Assembly (NCBI GenBank): GCA_003224515.1
Contig: QHZC01000038.1
Coordinates: 1 to 6,397, forward strand
Direction: 5' to 3'
DNA length: 6,397 bases
Origin: Acidobacteriota bacterium
GTDB taxonomy: Bacteria > Acidobacteriota > Terriglobia > Acidiferrales > UBA7541
Shown here: piece after piece, positions 1 to 6,397 of the stretch
How positions within the stretch are numbered: the stretch's first letter is position 1
How the letters are laid out: every line of letters begins with the position of its first letter
Made by a program: the position numbers and the translations under genes
Notes under the pieces: model-generated
Databases searched by the model: none
What the model was told of the DNA's origin: nothing
The model's input: the letters and a program-made list of their open reading frames with translations, nothing else

Positions 1-52
1 AAATACGGCGTGTGCTTTCCATGGGAAAGTAGTCTAGCGCAGGCCGCAACAG

Positions 53-78
53 AAAAGGGGCGCGAATTAGCGCCCCCC
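53..78 (-). terminator. Rho-independent terminator of gyrA
   Basis: On the minus strand a perfect 7-bp GC-rich stem, GGGGCGC / GCGCCCC (plus-strand arms 57-63 and 70-76), closes a 6-nt loop and is followed by TTTTCT. It starts 26 nt past the gyrA stop codon. A strong stem with a U-rich tract right behind a stop is the classic intrinsic terminator, and it marks the end of the gyrase transcription unit. On the plus strand the stem is followed by CCAAG rather than T residues, so it acts in one direction only. Confidence 0.9.
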
Positions 79-102
79 AAGACGACATTCCCGGGTAGCA
101 AT

Positions 103-2766
103 CTACTTCTTTTCTTCTCCGTTTTCTTCTTGCAAAACCGCGGCGGCGGCGACGGAATCGTCGTCTTCGAGGCGCAGCAAACGCACGCCCTGCGTCGAGC
201 GGCCGGCCTCGCGGATTTCGTTCGCGTGAACGCGGATCACTTTGCCGTTATGGGTGATGATCATCAAATCCGATTCTTCGGTCACCTGCAACGTGGCGAC
301 GACGTAACCGTTGCGATCCGTGGTTTTCATGTTCACGACACCCTTGCCGCCACGCGAGGTGATGCGGTACTCGGCGAGCGGCGTGCGCTTGCCGAAGCCT
401 TTCTCCGCCACGGTCAGCATCAGCGTCACCAGCGAGTCCTTGATCTGCTCGTTCTCGAGCTCCTCGAGATTCTGGGTGGTGATCTTGTGCTCCTTGGCGA
501 CGATCTCGAAGTCCGGCTGGACCGCGTCCATGCTCACGACATAGTCGTCCTTGTCGAGGTCCATCCCGTTCACGCCGCCGGCGTTGCGGCCCATCGGCCG
601 CACTTCCGTCTCACGGAAGAGGATGGCCTGGCCTTCGTGGCTCGCCAGGAAAATCATTTTCTTGCCGTCGGTGAGCTTCGCGCCGATGAGCTCGTCCTTG
701 CCGTCAAGCGTGATGGCGATGATGCCGGTCGAGCGCGGGTTGGAGAATTCCGTCAGCGTCGACTTTTTCACCGTGCCGCTCTTCGTGGCCATGAACACGA
801 ACTTGTCCGCTTCTTCCAGGTTGCGCGCCGCGACGAGCGCGGTGAGTTTCTCGTCTTCTTGGAATTTCACAAGGCTGGAAATCGCCTTGCCCCGCGTGGC
901 CGCCGCTGCTTCCGGCAACTCGTACACTTTCAGCCAGTAAACACGCCCCTTCGACGTAAACAGCAAAATGTAGCTGTGCGCCGAAGCGATGAAGAGATGC
1001 TCGACGAAGTCTTCTTCCTTGGTCTTTGCGCCGATGCGGCCCTTCCCGCCGCGCGACTGATGCCGGTAGGTATCCGCCGCCGTGCGTTTGATATACCCCG
1101 CGTGGCTGACGGTAATCAGCATCTCCGTGTCGGCGATCAGGTCTTCCAGCTTGATCTCATCGACCTTGTCCACGATCTGGGTGCGGCGATCATCGCCATA
1201 CGCTTTGTGCACTTCACGCAGCTCGGCGATGATGACCTGCCTGAGTTTCTTGTCGCTCGCCAGAATCTCGCGCAACTCGGCGATCAATTCACGAATGGAC
1301 TTCAATTCCTTGAGGATTTCGTCGATGGAGAGCTGCGTCAGCCGGTGCAGTTGTAATTCGAGGATGGCGTCGATCTGCGCATAACTGAGGCCGAGCGCAC
1401 TTCCACGGCCAGCTGCTTCGATTTCCGGCGCTCCCTGCGCGCGGTATTTTCGGCCGTCCAGCTTCACGCCCTCGATTTTCCTCGACTTTCCGTTTTCCGT
1501 GATGGTGACGTCCTGTTCGCCGAAATATTTGAACAGGTTTTCCCTGGCGTCCGCGCGGCTGGAAGAACCGCGGATGATGCGGATCACGTTGTCGAGGTGA
1601 TCCAGGGCAATCTGATAGCCGAGCAAAATGTGCTCGCGTTGTTCGGCTTTCTTTAGCTCGAAAATCGTCCGCCGGCGGATCACATCGATGCGGTGCTCGA
1701 TGAACAGCTTGATCATCGCAATCAGGCCCAGCTCGCGCGGCTGCCCGCCAACGATGGAGAGCAGGATCATGCCGAACGATTCCTGCATCTGCGTGTATTT
1801 GAAAAGATTGTTAAGAATAAGCTGAGATTCTTCGCCGCGCTTCAGCTCGATGACGATGCGCATTCCTTCGCGCGAGGATTCGTCGCGCACATCGGAAATG
1901 CCTTCGAGCTTCTTGGTCTGCACCAGCTCGGCGATGCGCTCGATCAGCCGCGCCTTGTTCACCTGGTACGGAATTTCGGTAATGACGATGTTTTCTCTAT
2001 CCTTACCGGAGTCTTCAATCGCAGCCTTGGCGCGCATGGTAAAGCTGCCGCGGCCCGTTTTGTAAGCGGCTTCGATGCCTTCGCGGCCCGCGATGTACGC
2101 CCCGGTCGGGAAGTCCGGCCCCGGCACAATCTTCATTATTTCTTTGAGCGTGGTGTCGGGCTTTTCGATCAGCAGAATCGCCGCGTCTACGATCTCGCGC
2201 AAATTGTGCGGCGGGATGTTCGTGGCCATTCCGACGGCGATGCCGCTCGCGCCGTTGACGAGCAGATTGGGGATGCGCGACGGAAGGACCACGGGTTCTT
2301 CGCGCGTCTGATCAAAGTTCGGAATGAAATCGACGGTCTCTTTTTCGAGGTCGGCGAGAATATCTTCCGAAATTTTCGCCAGCCGCGCTTCGGTGTACCG
2401 CATGGCCGCCGGTGGATCGCCGTCAACGGAGCCGAAGTTTCCCTGCCCGTCGATCAGCGGGTAGCGCATATTGAAATCCTGCGCGAGTCGCACCATCGCG
2501 GGGTAAATGACGGCTTCGCCGTGCGGGTGATAATTGCCGGAGGTGTCGCCGCAAATCTTGGCGCACTTGCGGTAGCCGCGATTGGAGGCCAGCCCCAGGT
2601 CGTTCATGGCCACCAGGATGCGGCGCTGCACCGGCTTCAACCCGTCGCGCACGTCGGGCAGCGCGCGCGCGATGATTACGCTCATCGCGTAATCGAGGTA
2701 CGACTTCCGCATTTCTGCTTCGATATCGATCGGAAGCAGTACTGATGTATTTGTCTCGTCCGCCAT
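103..2766 (-). CDS. gyrA: DNA gyrase subunit A
   Basis: GyrA, 887 aa (E. coli 875), is the DNA breakage-reunion and DNA-wrapping subunit of the cytoplasmic A2B2 type IIA topoisomerase that introduces negative supercoils using ATP hydrolysed by GyrB. The N-terminal winged-helix and tower region carries LPDVRDGLKPVQRRIL (residues 36-51), NYHPHGE (78-84) and the catalytic tyrosine Y124 in AAMRYTEARL. The coiled coil follows (about 345-530), ending in AILELQLHRLT. The C-terminal six-bladed pinwheel (about 540-860) has a complete GyrA box, QSRGGKG at 570-576, which marks gyrase rather than ParC, plus a second SRGGKG at 804-809 and an acidic tail. The residues matching E. coli Ser83 and Asp87 are Ala85 and Pro89. 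About 45 extra residues (roughly 412-458) sit inside the coiled-coil region. The start is supported by the conserved N-terminus and by GAGGGG at 2769-2774. The stop is TAG, followed by the terminator. No lesion is seen. Confidence 0.98.
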   Translation of the reverse strand: MADETNTSVLLPIDIEAEMRKSYLDYAMSVIIARALPDVRDGLKPVQRRILVAMNDLGLASNRGYRKCAKICGDTSGNYHPHGEAVIYPAMVRLAQDFNMRYPLIDGQGNFGSVDGDPPAAMRYTEARLAKISEDILADLEKETVDFIPNFDQTREEPVVLPSRIPNLLVNGASGIAVGMATNIPPHNLREIVDAAILLIEKPDTTLKEIMKIVPGPDFPTGAYIAGREGIEAAYKTGRGSFTMRAKAAIEDSGKDRENIVITEIPYQVNKARLIERIAELVQTKKLEGISDVRDESSREGMRIVIELKRGEESQLILNNLFKYTQMQESFGMILLSIVGGQPRELGLIAMIKLFIEHRIDVIRRRTIFELKKAEQREHILLGYQIALDHLDNVIRIIRGSSSRADARENLFKYFGEQDVTITENGKSRKIEGVKLDGRKYRAQGAPEIEAAGRGSALGLSYAQIDAILELQLHRLTQLSIDEILKELKSIRELIAELREILASDKKLRQVIIAELREVHKAYGDDRRTQIVDKVDEIKLEDLIADTEMLITVSHAGYIKRTAADTYRHQSRGGKGRIGAKTKEEDFVEHLFIASAHSYILLFTSKGRVYWLKVYELPEAAAATRGKAISSLVKFQEDEKLTALVAARNLEEADKFVFMATKSGTVKKSTLTEFSNPRSTGIIAITLDGKDELIGAKLTDGKKMIFLASHEGQAILFRETEVRPMGRNAGGVNGMDLDKDDYVVSMDAVQPDFEIVAKEHKITTQNLEELENEQIKDSLVTLMLTVAEKGFGKRTPLAEYRITSRGGKGVVNMKTTDRNGYVVATLQVTEESDLMIITHNGKVIRVHANEIREAGRSTQGVRLLRLEDDDSVAAAAVLQEENGEEKK

Positions 2767-2853
2767 TGCCCCTCGCTGTTATGCCCGGTTCAGAGCCAAA
2801 ACTCTGGAATTCTGGATCTGGCCGCGCCGAGCCACTTTCACTAGCATCGCTCT
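2767..2853 (-). other. gyrA upstream leader, no clear promoter
   Basis: This stretch lies directly upstream of gyrA. A purine-rich GAGGGG (plus-strand 2769-2774) is a plausible Shine-Dalgarno site with GAGG 4 nt from the ATG. A short inverted repeat, CAGAG-6 nt-CTCTG (2791-2806), lies just ahead of it. I searched the minus strand of the whole gap up to 3303 by eye and found no convincing -35/-10 pair, so it is not settled whether gyrA has its own promoter or depends on read-through from gyrB. Confidence 0.4.
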
Positions 2854-3047
2854 ATGAGCTAGCGCTTCTCGGTGATGATCACCAAGACGGCCGCTACGTC
2901 GCCCGTGGCCCGGAGTTGGGTGTCACTTCTCAGGGCCAGGGCGTCGAAGGCGCTAGCGCCAACCTTCCTTGAAGCGATCGAGCTCTACCTCGAAACCTGA
3001 GGCCTGCCCGCGGAGCGACCCGCCGAAGCCCCTGGACATCCCAATGA
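2854..3047 (+). pseudogene. hicB: Degraded HicB-family antitoxin remnant
   Basis: Reading across frames on the plus strand gives ATG AGC TAG CGC TTC... (MS*RFSVMITK, from 2854), then DGRYVARGPELGVTSQGQ (2886-2939), then a weaker GVEGASANL, then EAIELYLET (2971-2997). This order matches HicB-like antitoxins, which typically read DGxYVAxCPELG-x-SQG-x-T-x-EEA-x-ANL-x-EAIELYLE. Lesions visible are a TAG at codon 3 (2860-2862), a frame change near 2884-2888, Cys to Gly in the CPEL motif, a one-base frame change near 2966-2970, and a TGA at 2998-3000. A TGA at 3045-3047 overlaps the ATG of the next remnant as ATGA, as expected of an old hicB-hicA operon. HicB normally neutralises HicA and represses its own operon; this copy can make no intact protein. 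The family call rests on motif recall. The exact 3' end is uncertain. Confidence 0.72.
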
Positions 3048-3275
3048 CAAGCCAAAGCTGCCGAGTGTCTCCGGTGAGCGCGTCGTTTGAGCACTCCAAA
3101 AGAGCGGGCTTTGTGGAGCTGCGCCAGAAAGGCAGCCGTGTTTCGCTCGAAAAAAGCGCCAATGACAAAACCTTTAAGACCGTCGTTCCCCGGCACTCGC
3201 AGTTGACCCCAAGGCACTCTCTCCGACATCCTCAAGCAATGTGCTCTCTCGCCCGATGAATTCCTCAATCTTCGG
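3044..3275 (+). pseudogene. hicA: Degraded HicA-family mRNA interferase remnant
   Basis: Three plus-strand frames join into a HicA-like protein: KPKLPSVSGERVV (3049-3087), then a TGA (3088-3090) where HicA proteins usually have Arg, then AL; next GFVELRQKGSRVSLEK and TVVPRHSQL (3107-3205); next GTLSDILKQCALSPDEFLNL (3213-3272). HicA toxins are small dsRBD-fold ribonucleases with a GFxxxRQKGSH motif, a TVVPxH strand and a C-terminal GTLxxILKQAGLSxEEFL helix, and all three are present in order. Lesions are a frame change just after the ATG (3047-3049), the TGA, a one-base gain near 3098-3104, a frame change near 3206-3213, and CGT (Arg) at 3137-3139 where the catalytic His of GSH belongs. It is therefore non-functional several times over. 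The original stop codon cannot be placed, and the 3' limit is approximate. Confidence 0.78.
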
Positions 3276-3303
3276 GGTGAACAATCCATGCCCCGCAAGC
3301 TTT

Positions 3304-3552
3304 TTAGCGCTTTGCTGCCAGCTCCAGCACGTACGCCTTTACCGTGTCGAACGCATCCGCAGCATTCCTAAACCGTCGCGCCGCAAAATGCTCTTCGATG
3401 CTGCGCAAAAAGGCATCGCGCTGGTGGTCGTCCGTAAATTGAACCGCCACGCCCCGCTCGTGGTCCGGCGTTTCCGTCGGCGTCGCGCGAAACCCGCTGC
3501 AGCTCAATCCCCGCAGCCCCGGCAACGTCGCCCATCCCAGTTGATAAAGCAT
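3304..3552 (-). CDS. Small hypothetical protein downstream of gyrB
   Basis: This 82-aa ORF starts 10 nt after the restored gyrB stop codon and runs in the same direction, so it would be co-transcribed with gyrB. I do not recognise the family. The first half, with GLRGLSCSGF and a Pro/Thr-rich stretch, looks poorly ordered. The second half, from about VAVQFTDDHQRDAF onwards, looks like two amphipathic helices (about residues 41-60 and 64-80) rich in charged residues. No signal peptide or membrane segment is evident. Third codon positions are about 70 percent G or C, similar to the gyrase genes, which argues for real coding. No good Shine-Dalgarno site precedes the ATG, so translation may be coupled to gyrB termination. 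It could also be a chance ORF or the truncated end of an older gene, since it borders the decayed plus-strand module. Confidence 0.45.
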   Translation of the reverse strand: MLYQLGWATLPGLRGLSCSGFRATPTETPDHERGVAVQFTDDHQRDAFLRSIEEHFAARRFRNAADAFDTVKAYVLELAAKR

Positions 3553-3562
3553 CGGAATCAGG

Positions 3563-5976
3563 TTAAATATCCAAATTCACGACTTCCAGTGCGTTGTCCT
3601 CGATGAACTTGCGGCGCGCTTCGACATTTTCGCCCATGAGCGTCGTGAAAATATCTTCCGCGGCCACGGCATCTTCCCCAGCTTCACTTGCAGGAGCGTG
3701 CGCGTGTTGGCATTCATGGTCGTATCCCACAGTTGCTCGGCGTTCATTTCACCCAGCCCCTTGAATCGCGTGATGGTGAAATCTTTCTTGGCATCCTCCA
3801 CGACGTAATTGAGTACGTCGGTGGCCTTTTCCTTCGTCACCTTGTCGCCGTTGCGAGCCACGGTGAACGGCGGATGATTGAATTCTTCGATCTGCTTGGC
3901 CAGCCCGCGCAGGCGCTTGTATTCGGCGGTTGAGGCCACGGCCCAGTTGATCTTCTGGCTGTGCGGCGGGCCAAACTGGATTTCGTACAGGCTATGCTCT
4001 TCATCGAAGACGATTTTGCCTTCGAGTTTCAGCTTGGTCTTCTCCAGTTGCTTCAATAGCTTTTCCAGAGCTTTCTTGTCCTCGAAGTCGGTCTTTTTCT
4101 CAAGACCACTTTCGGCGAGCAGTTCGACGAGGGCGTGTTCGCGCAGCCGGCGCCCGAGCTTCGCCGCGGCGGCTTCGTACTCCTGCACGTTCAACAAAAA
4201 TGAAGTCAGCCGCCCGCCCTCAAGATTCACGCCTTCCTTGGCTTTCACGACGTGGTCTTCCGTGGCGCGCTTCATGAGCTCGCGCGCGAAGTCGCGCTCA
4301 TCGCGGATATATTTTTCCGTCTTCCCGCGCTTCACGCGGTAGAGCGGCGGCTGCGCGATGTAGATGTGCCCGCGATCGATCAATTCCTTCATATGGCGGA
4401 AGAAAAACGTCAGCAGCAGCGTGCGAATGTGGCTGCCGTCAACGTCGGCATCGGTCATCAGAATAATCTTGTGGTAGCGAAGTTTGCCAGCGTCGAAATC
4501 GTCTTTGCCAATGCCGGTGCCCAGTGCGGTGATGATGGCGCGAATTTCCTCATGGCCGAGCATCTTGTCGTAACGGGCCTTTTCAACGTTAAGAATCTTG
4601 CCCTTGAGCGGCAGGATCGCTTGATACTTACGGTCGCGGCCCATCTTCGCCGAGCCGCCCGCCGATTCTCCCTCGACGACGAACAGCTCGCACCGCGCGG
4701 GATCGCGCTCCTGGCAATCGGCCAGTTTTCCCGGCAGGCCGCTCGAATCCATCGCGGATTTGCGGCGGGTCAATTCGCGCGCTTTGCGGGCGGCTTCACG
4801 GGCGCGCGCCGCTTCAATACACTTGCCGATAATTCGCCGCGCCACGGTCGAGTGCTTGTCAAACCATTCGCCGAGCTTTTCGTTGACCAGTTGCTCGACA
4901 TCACCCTTGATGTCGCTGTTGAGCTTGCCTTTGGTCTGCCCTTCAAACTGCGGTTGCGGCAGCCGCACGCTGACCACGGCCACGAGGCCTTCACGAACGT
5001 CATCGCCGGTGATGGTGACTTCGTCTTTTTGCTCCTTCAGCATCCCGGCCGACGATGCAAAGTTGTTGATCGAGCGCGTCAGTGCGGACCGAAAGCCGGA
5101 AAGATGCGTTCCGCCGTCAACGGTGTTGATGGTATTCGCAAAAGCAAACACGTTTTCACCATAAGTATCGTTGTACTGTAGCGCGATTTCGATCTCCACG
5201 GCGCCGCGTTTGCCCTCGATGTAGATCGGCGAGTCATGCAACGCGGCTTTCCCGCGATTCAGGTGCTTGACGAACTCCGTGATGCCGCCGGTGAATTTGA
5301 ATTCCGCGGTCTTTTCCGTGCGCTCGTCGCTGAGCGTGATCTTCAGGCCCTTATTCAGGAAGGCCAGTTCGCGCAAGCGCTGCGCCAGGGTGTCAAAACT
5401 GTAGACGGTCTTTTCGAAAATCGTGGGGTCGGGATGGAAGGTGACTTTTGTCCCGGTCTTGCGCGTCTTACCGGTCTGCTTCAGCTTGTTGGTGGGCTTG
5501 CCTTTCTCGTAAGTCTGTTCCCACACCTCGCCATCGCGCGAGATTTCCAGCTCCAGCCAATCGGACAGCGCGTTGACCACCGACACGCCCACGCCGTGGA
5601 GACCGCCAGAGACTTTGTAAGTGTCGCTATCAAATTTTCCACCGGCGTGCAGCACCGTCAGCACCACTTCGGCGGCGGGGCGCTTCTCCGTGGCATGCAT
5701 GTCCACGGGGATGCCGCGGCCGTTGTCCACCACGGTAACGGAGTTGTCGGCATGCACGGTGACGTTGATCTCATCCGCATAACCGGCCATGGCTTCATCG
5801 ACCGAATTGTCCACCACTTCCCAAACGAGGTGGTGCAAGCCCATCTCGCCCGTCGAGCCGATGTACATCGCGGGGCGCAGGCGCACGGCCTCCAGGCCGC
5901 CGAGAACTTTGATCGACTTCGCGTCGTACTTGTGGCCGCCTTGCGGCGTGCCAACCACATTTTCTTTGTCGCCCAT
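3563..5976 (-). CDS. gyrB: DNA gyrase subunit B, frameshifted near C-terminus
   Basis: GyrB supplies the ATPase and TOPRIM metal site of gyrase. Numbering from 5976, the GHKL ATPase domain (about 20-230) has EVVDNSVDEAMAG (Glu53, Asn57), VDNGRGIP (84-91) and GGLHGVGVSVVNALS. The transducer (about 230-400) carries the QTKGKL lysine at 349. TOPRIM (about 430-545) has VEGESAGG (Glu435), PLKGKILNVEKA and DADVDG (Asp509, 511, 513). An insert of roughly 170 residues (about 560-732) resembles that of E. coli GyrB. The tail has TRFKGLGEMN and QLW (748-750). After LLQVKL the frame breaks at a G4 run (plus-strand C4, 3676-3679). The literal reading ends in 33 unrelated residues at a stop at 3577-3579; another frame gives EDAVAAEDIF...NLDI to a TAA at 3563-3565, the normal ending. 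Restored length is 803 aa (E. coli 804). This is probably a sequencing indel or a recent mutation. Confidence 0.95.
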
Positions 5977-5980
5977 CATT

Positions 5981-5986
5981 TCTCCT
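5981..5986 (-). promoter_or_regulatory. Shine-Dalgarno site choosing the gyrB start
   Basis: AGGAGA (plus-strand TCTCCT) precedes two tandem ATG codons at 5979 and 5976. From AGGAG the spacing is only 2 nt to the first ATG but 5 nt to the second, so the second (5976) is preferred. The two choices differ by one methionine. Confidence 0.75.
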
Positions 5987-6328
5987 GGCGCAGCATCTGC
6001 TCACGTGTGTTCGCGGCGTGGCACCGACTCCGGGCAATTTGGGAGTGCGCGTCCGCGCTCAAAACTCGTTTTGTGTGAAGCAAGGAAGGCGTGCTTGCGG
6101 AATGATCCGTACGTCGCCTTACCCTGTGATTCCGGATTCGCCGGGCAAATCCAGAACTCGTAGGGTTCCTGCTCCATCCCATCTCGCGCAGCGAGACGTG
6201 GCGAAGACTCATGTTTCTCCAAGCGCGTGACCCACGGGCTCCTGGCGCAGAGCCAAATTCTGAGGTCACTGGTGCCTGGCGGACGTGTCGATTTGGAGGA
6301 AGACTTGGAACGAATCGACAACCCAGGA
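5987..6328 (-). other. Long gyrB leader, no recognised gene
   Basis: This is about 340 nt between the predicted promoter and gyrB. I find no tRNA, known riboswitch or convincing protein here. A 58-codon minus-strand ORF starting at an ATG near 6175 and other short ORFs lack homology I can recognise. Several inverted repeats are present: TCTCGC-GCA-GCGAGA (6182-6196), CAAAAC-TC-GTTTTG (6060-6073), and TGTCGATT/AATCGACA (6286-6293 and 6313-6320) with a 19-nt loop. The last would form a stem near the 5' end of a gyrB transcript. A role in control of gyrB is possible but unproven. Confidence 0.4.
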
Positions 6329-6357
6329 ATTGTACTCGATTCGAGGCTTTTTCTCAA
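6329..6357 (-). promoter_or_regulatory. Predicted sigma70-type promoter for gyrB
   Basis: On the minus strand TTGAGA (plus-strand 6352-6357) and TACAAT (6329-6334) are separated by exactly 17 nt. Each is one base from the consensus TTGACA and TATAAT. The spacer ends in a perfect dyad, CTCGA-A-TCGAG (6335-6345), directly against the -10 box, where a repressor could bind. Transcription would start near 6322 and reach gyrB after a leader of about 345 nt. The alternative is that it serves a short RNA or peptide in the leader. Confidence 0.6.
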
Positions 6358-6397
6358 GTACTTGAAACGGGAAAGAATCCCTGCAAACTGTCTGTTT

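Noticed and set aside
10..1356. Long plus-strand ORF (448 codons) opposite the 3' half of gyrA
   Set aside because: It is a shadow: it lies wholly over conserved gyrA codons, its protein is rich in His, Arg, Val and Asp in the way antisense readings of GC-rich genes are, and it has no family motif.
1693..2745. Long plus-strand ORF (350 codons) opposite the 5' half of gyrA
   Set aside because: It is antisense to the most conserved part of GyrA, has low-complexity composition and has no recognisable domain.
2871..2883. Palindrome GGTGAT-G-ATCACC, possible operator
   Set aside because: It lies inside the decayed hicB reading and there is no second copy or promoter beside it, so it is probably coincidence.
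2949..2960. Perfect 12-bp palindrome GGCGCTAGCGCC
   Set aside because: It falls within the hicB remnant and has no T-tract or paired site, so neither a terminator nor an attachment site is supported.
2930..3298. Minus-strand ORF of 122 codons in the gyrB-gyrA gap
   Set aside because: The plus strand of the same stretch explains the sequence better, as HicB/HicA remnants, and the minus-strand product shows no protein-like pattern.
3295..3325. Possible terminator around GCAAGC TTTTTA GCGCTTTGC
   Set aside because: The stem is imperfect and the T-run sits in the loop instead of after the stem, so it does not fit an intrinsic terminator on either strand.
4252..6078. Plus-strand ORFs of 309 and 280 codons opposite gyrB
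   Set aside because: They are mirror readings of gyrB driven by codon bias, with no ribosome binding sites or motifs that support them.
6211..6397. Possible plus-strand gene running off the right edge, for example a TTG start at 6305 behind GGAGGA, reading MERIDNPGIVLDSRLFLK
   Set aside because: Only about 31 codons are visible, the family is unknown, the start is non-ATG and it overlaps the predicted minus-strand promoter. Sequence beyond 6397 would decide it.

Overview
This window is a bacterial DNA gyrase locus, read entirely from the minus strand. It holds gyrB (upstream, right), a small unknown ORF, an 0.5 kb stretch without an intact gene, gyrA (left) and a strong intrinsic terminator. 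Base composition is moderately GC-rich. Both subunits are recognisable from end to end. The N-terminal half of GyrA (KCAKICGDTSGNYHPHGE, then Pro where E. coli has Asp87, and an extra segment of about 45 residues before the coiled-coil return helix) looks most like the PVC group, probably Verrucomicrobiota. GyrB also resembles Acidobacteriota. The phylum is inferred from remembered family sequence, not from a search.

Region by region: 1-102 holds the gyrA terminator. 103-2766 is intact gyrA. 2767-3303 has no intact gene, but on the plus strand it carries two adjacent protein remnants. I read these as a decayed hicB-hicA toxin-antitoxin pair with stop codons, frameshifts and loss of the HicA catalytic histidine. 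3304-3552 is a small minus-strand ORF of unknown function starting 10 nt after the true gyrB stop. 3563-5976 is gyrB, whose last 37 codons are out of frame because of a shift at a C4/G4 run (3676-3679). 5980-6397 is a leader with several inverted repeats and a near-consensus sigma70-type promoter on the minus strand.

Functionally, GyrB (ATPase and TOPRIM) and GyrA (DNA cleavage, gate and wrapping) form the A2B2 gyrase that supercoils DNA. The likely transcription unit runs from the promoter near 6329-6357 through gyrB and the small ORF. It may continue to gyrA and the terminator at 53-78, although the 0.8 kb gap allows a separate gyrA promoter that I could not identify.

The points most worth a second look are the dead hicBA module between the two gyrase genes, the gyrB frameshift, and the promoter and leader upstream of gyrB. 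I see no CRISPR array, tRNA, rRNA or insertion sequence, and no convincing new system.
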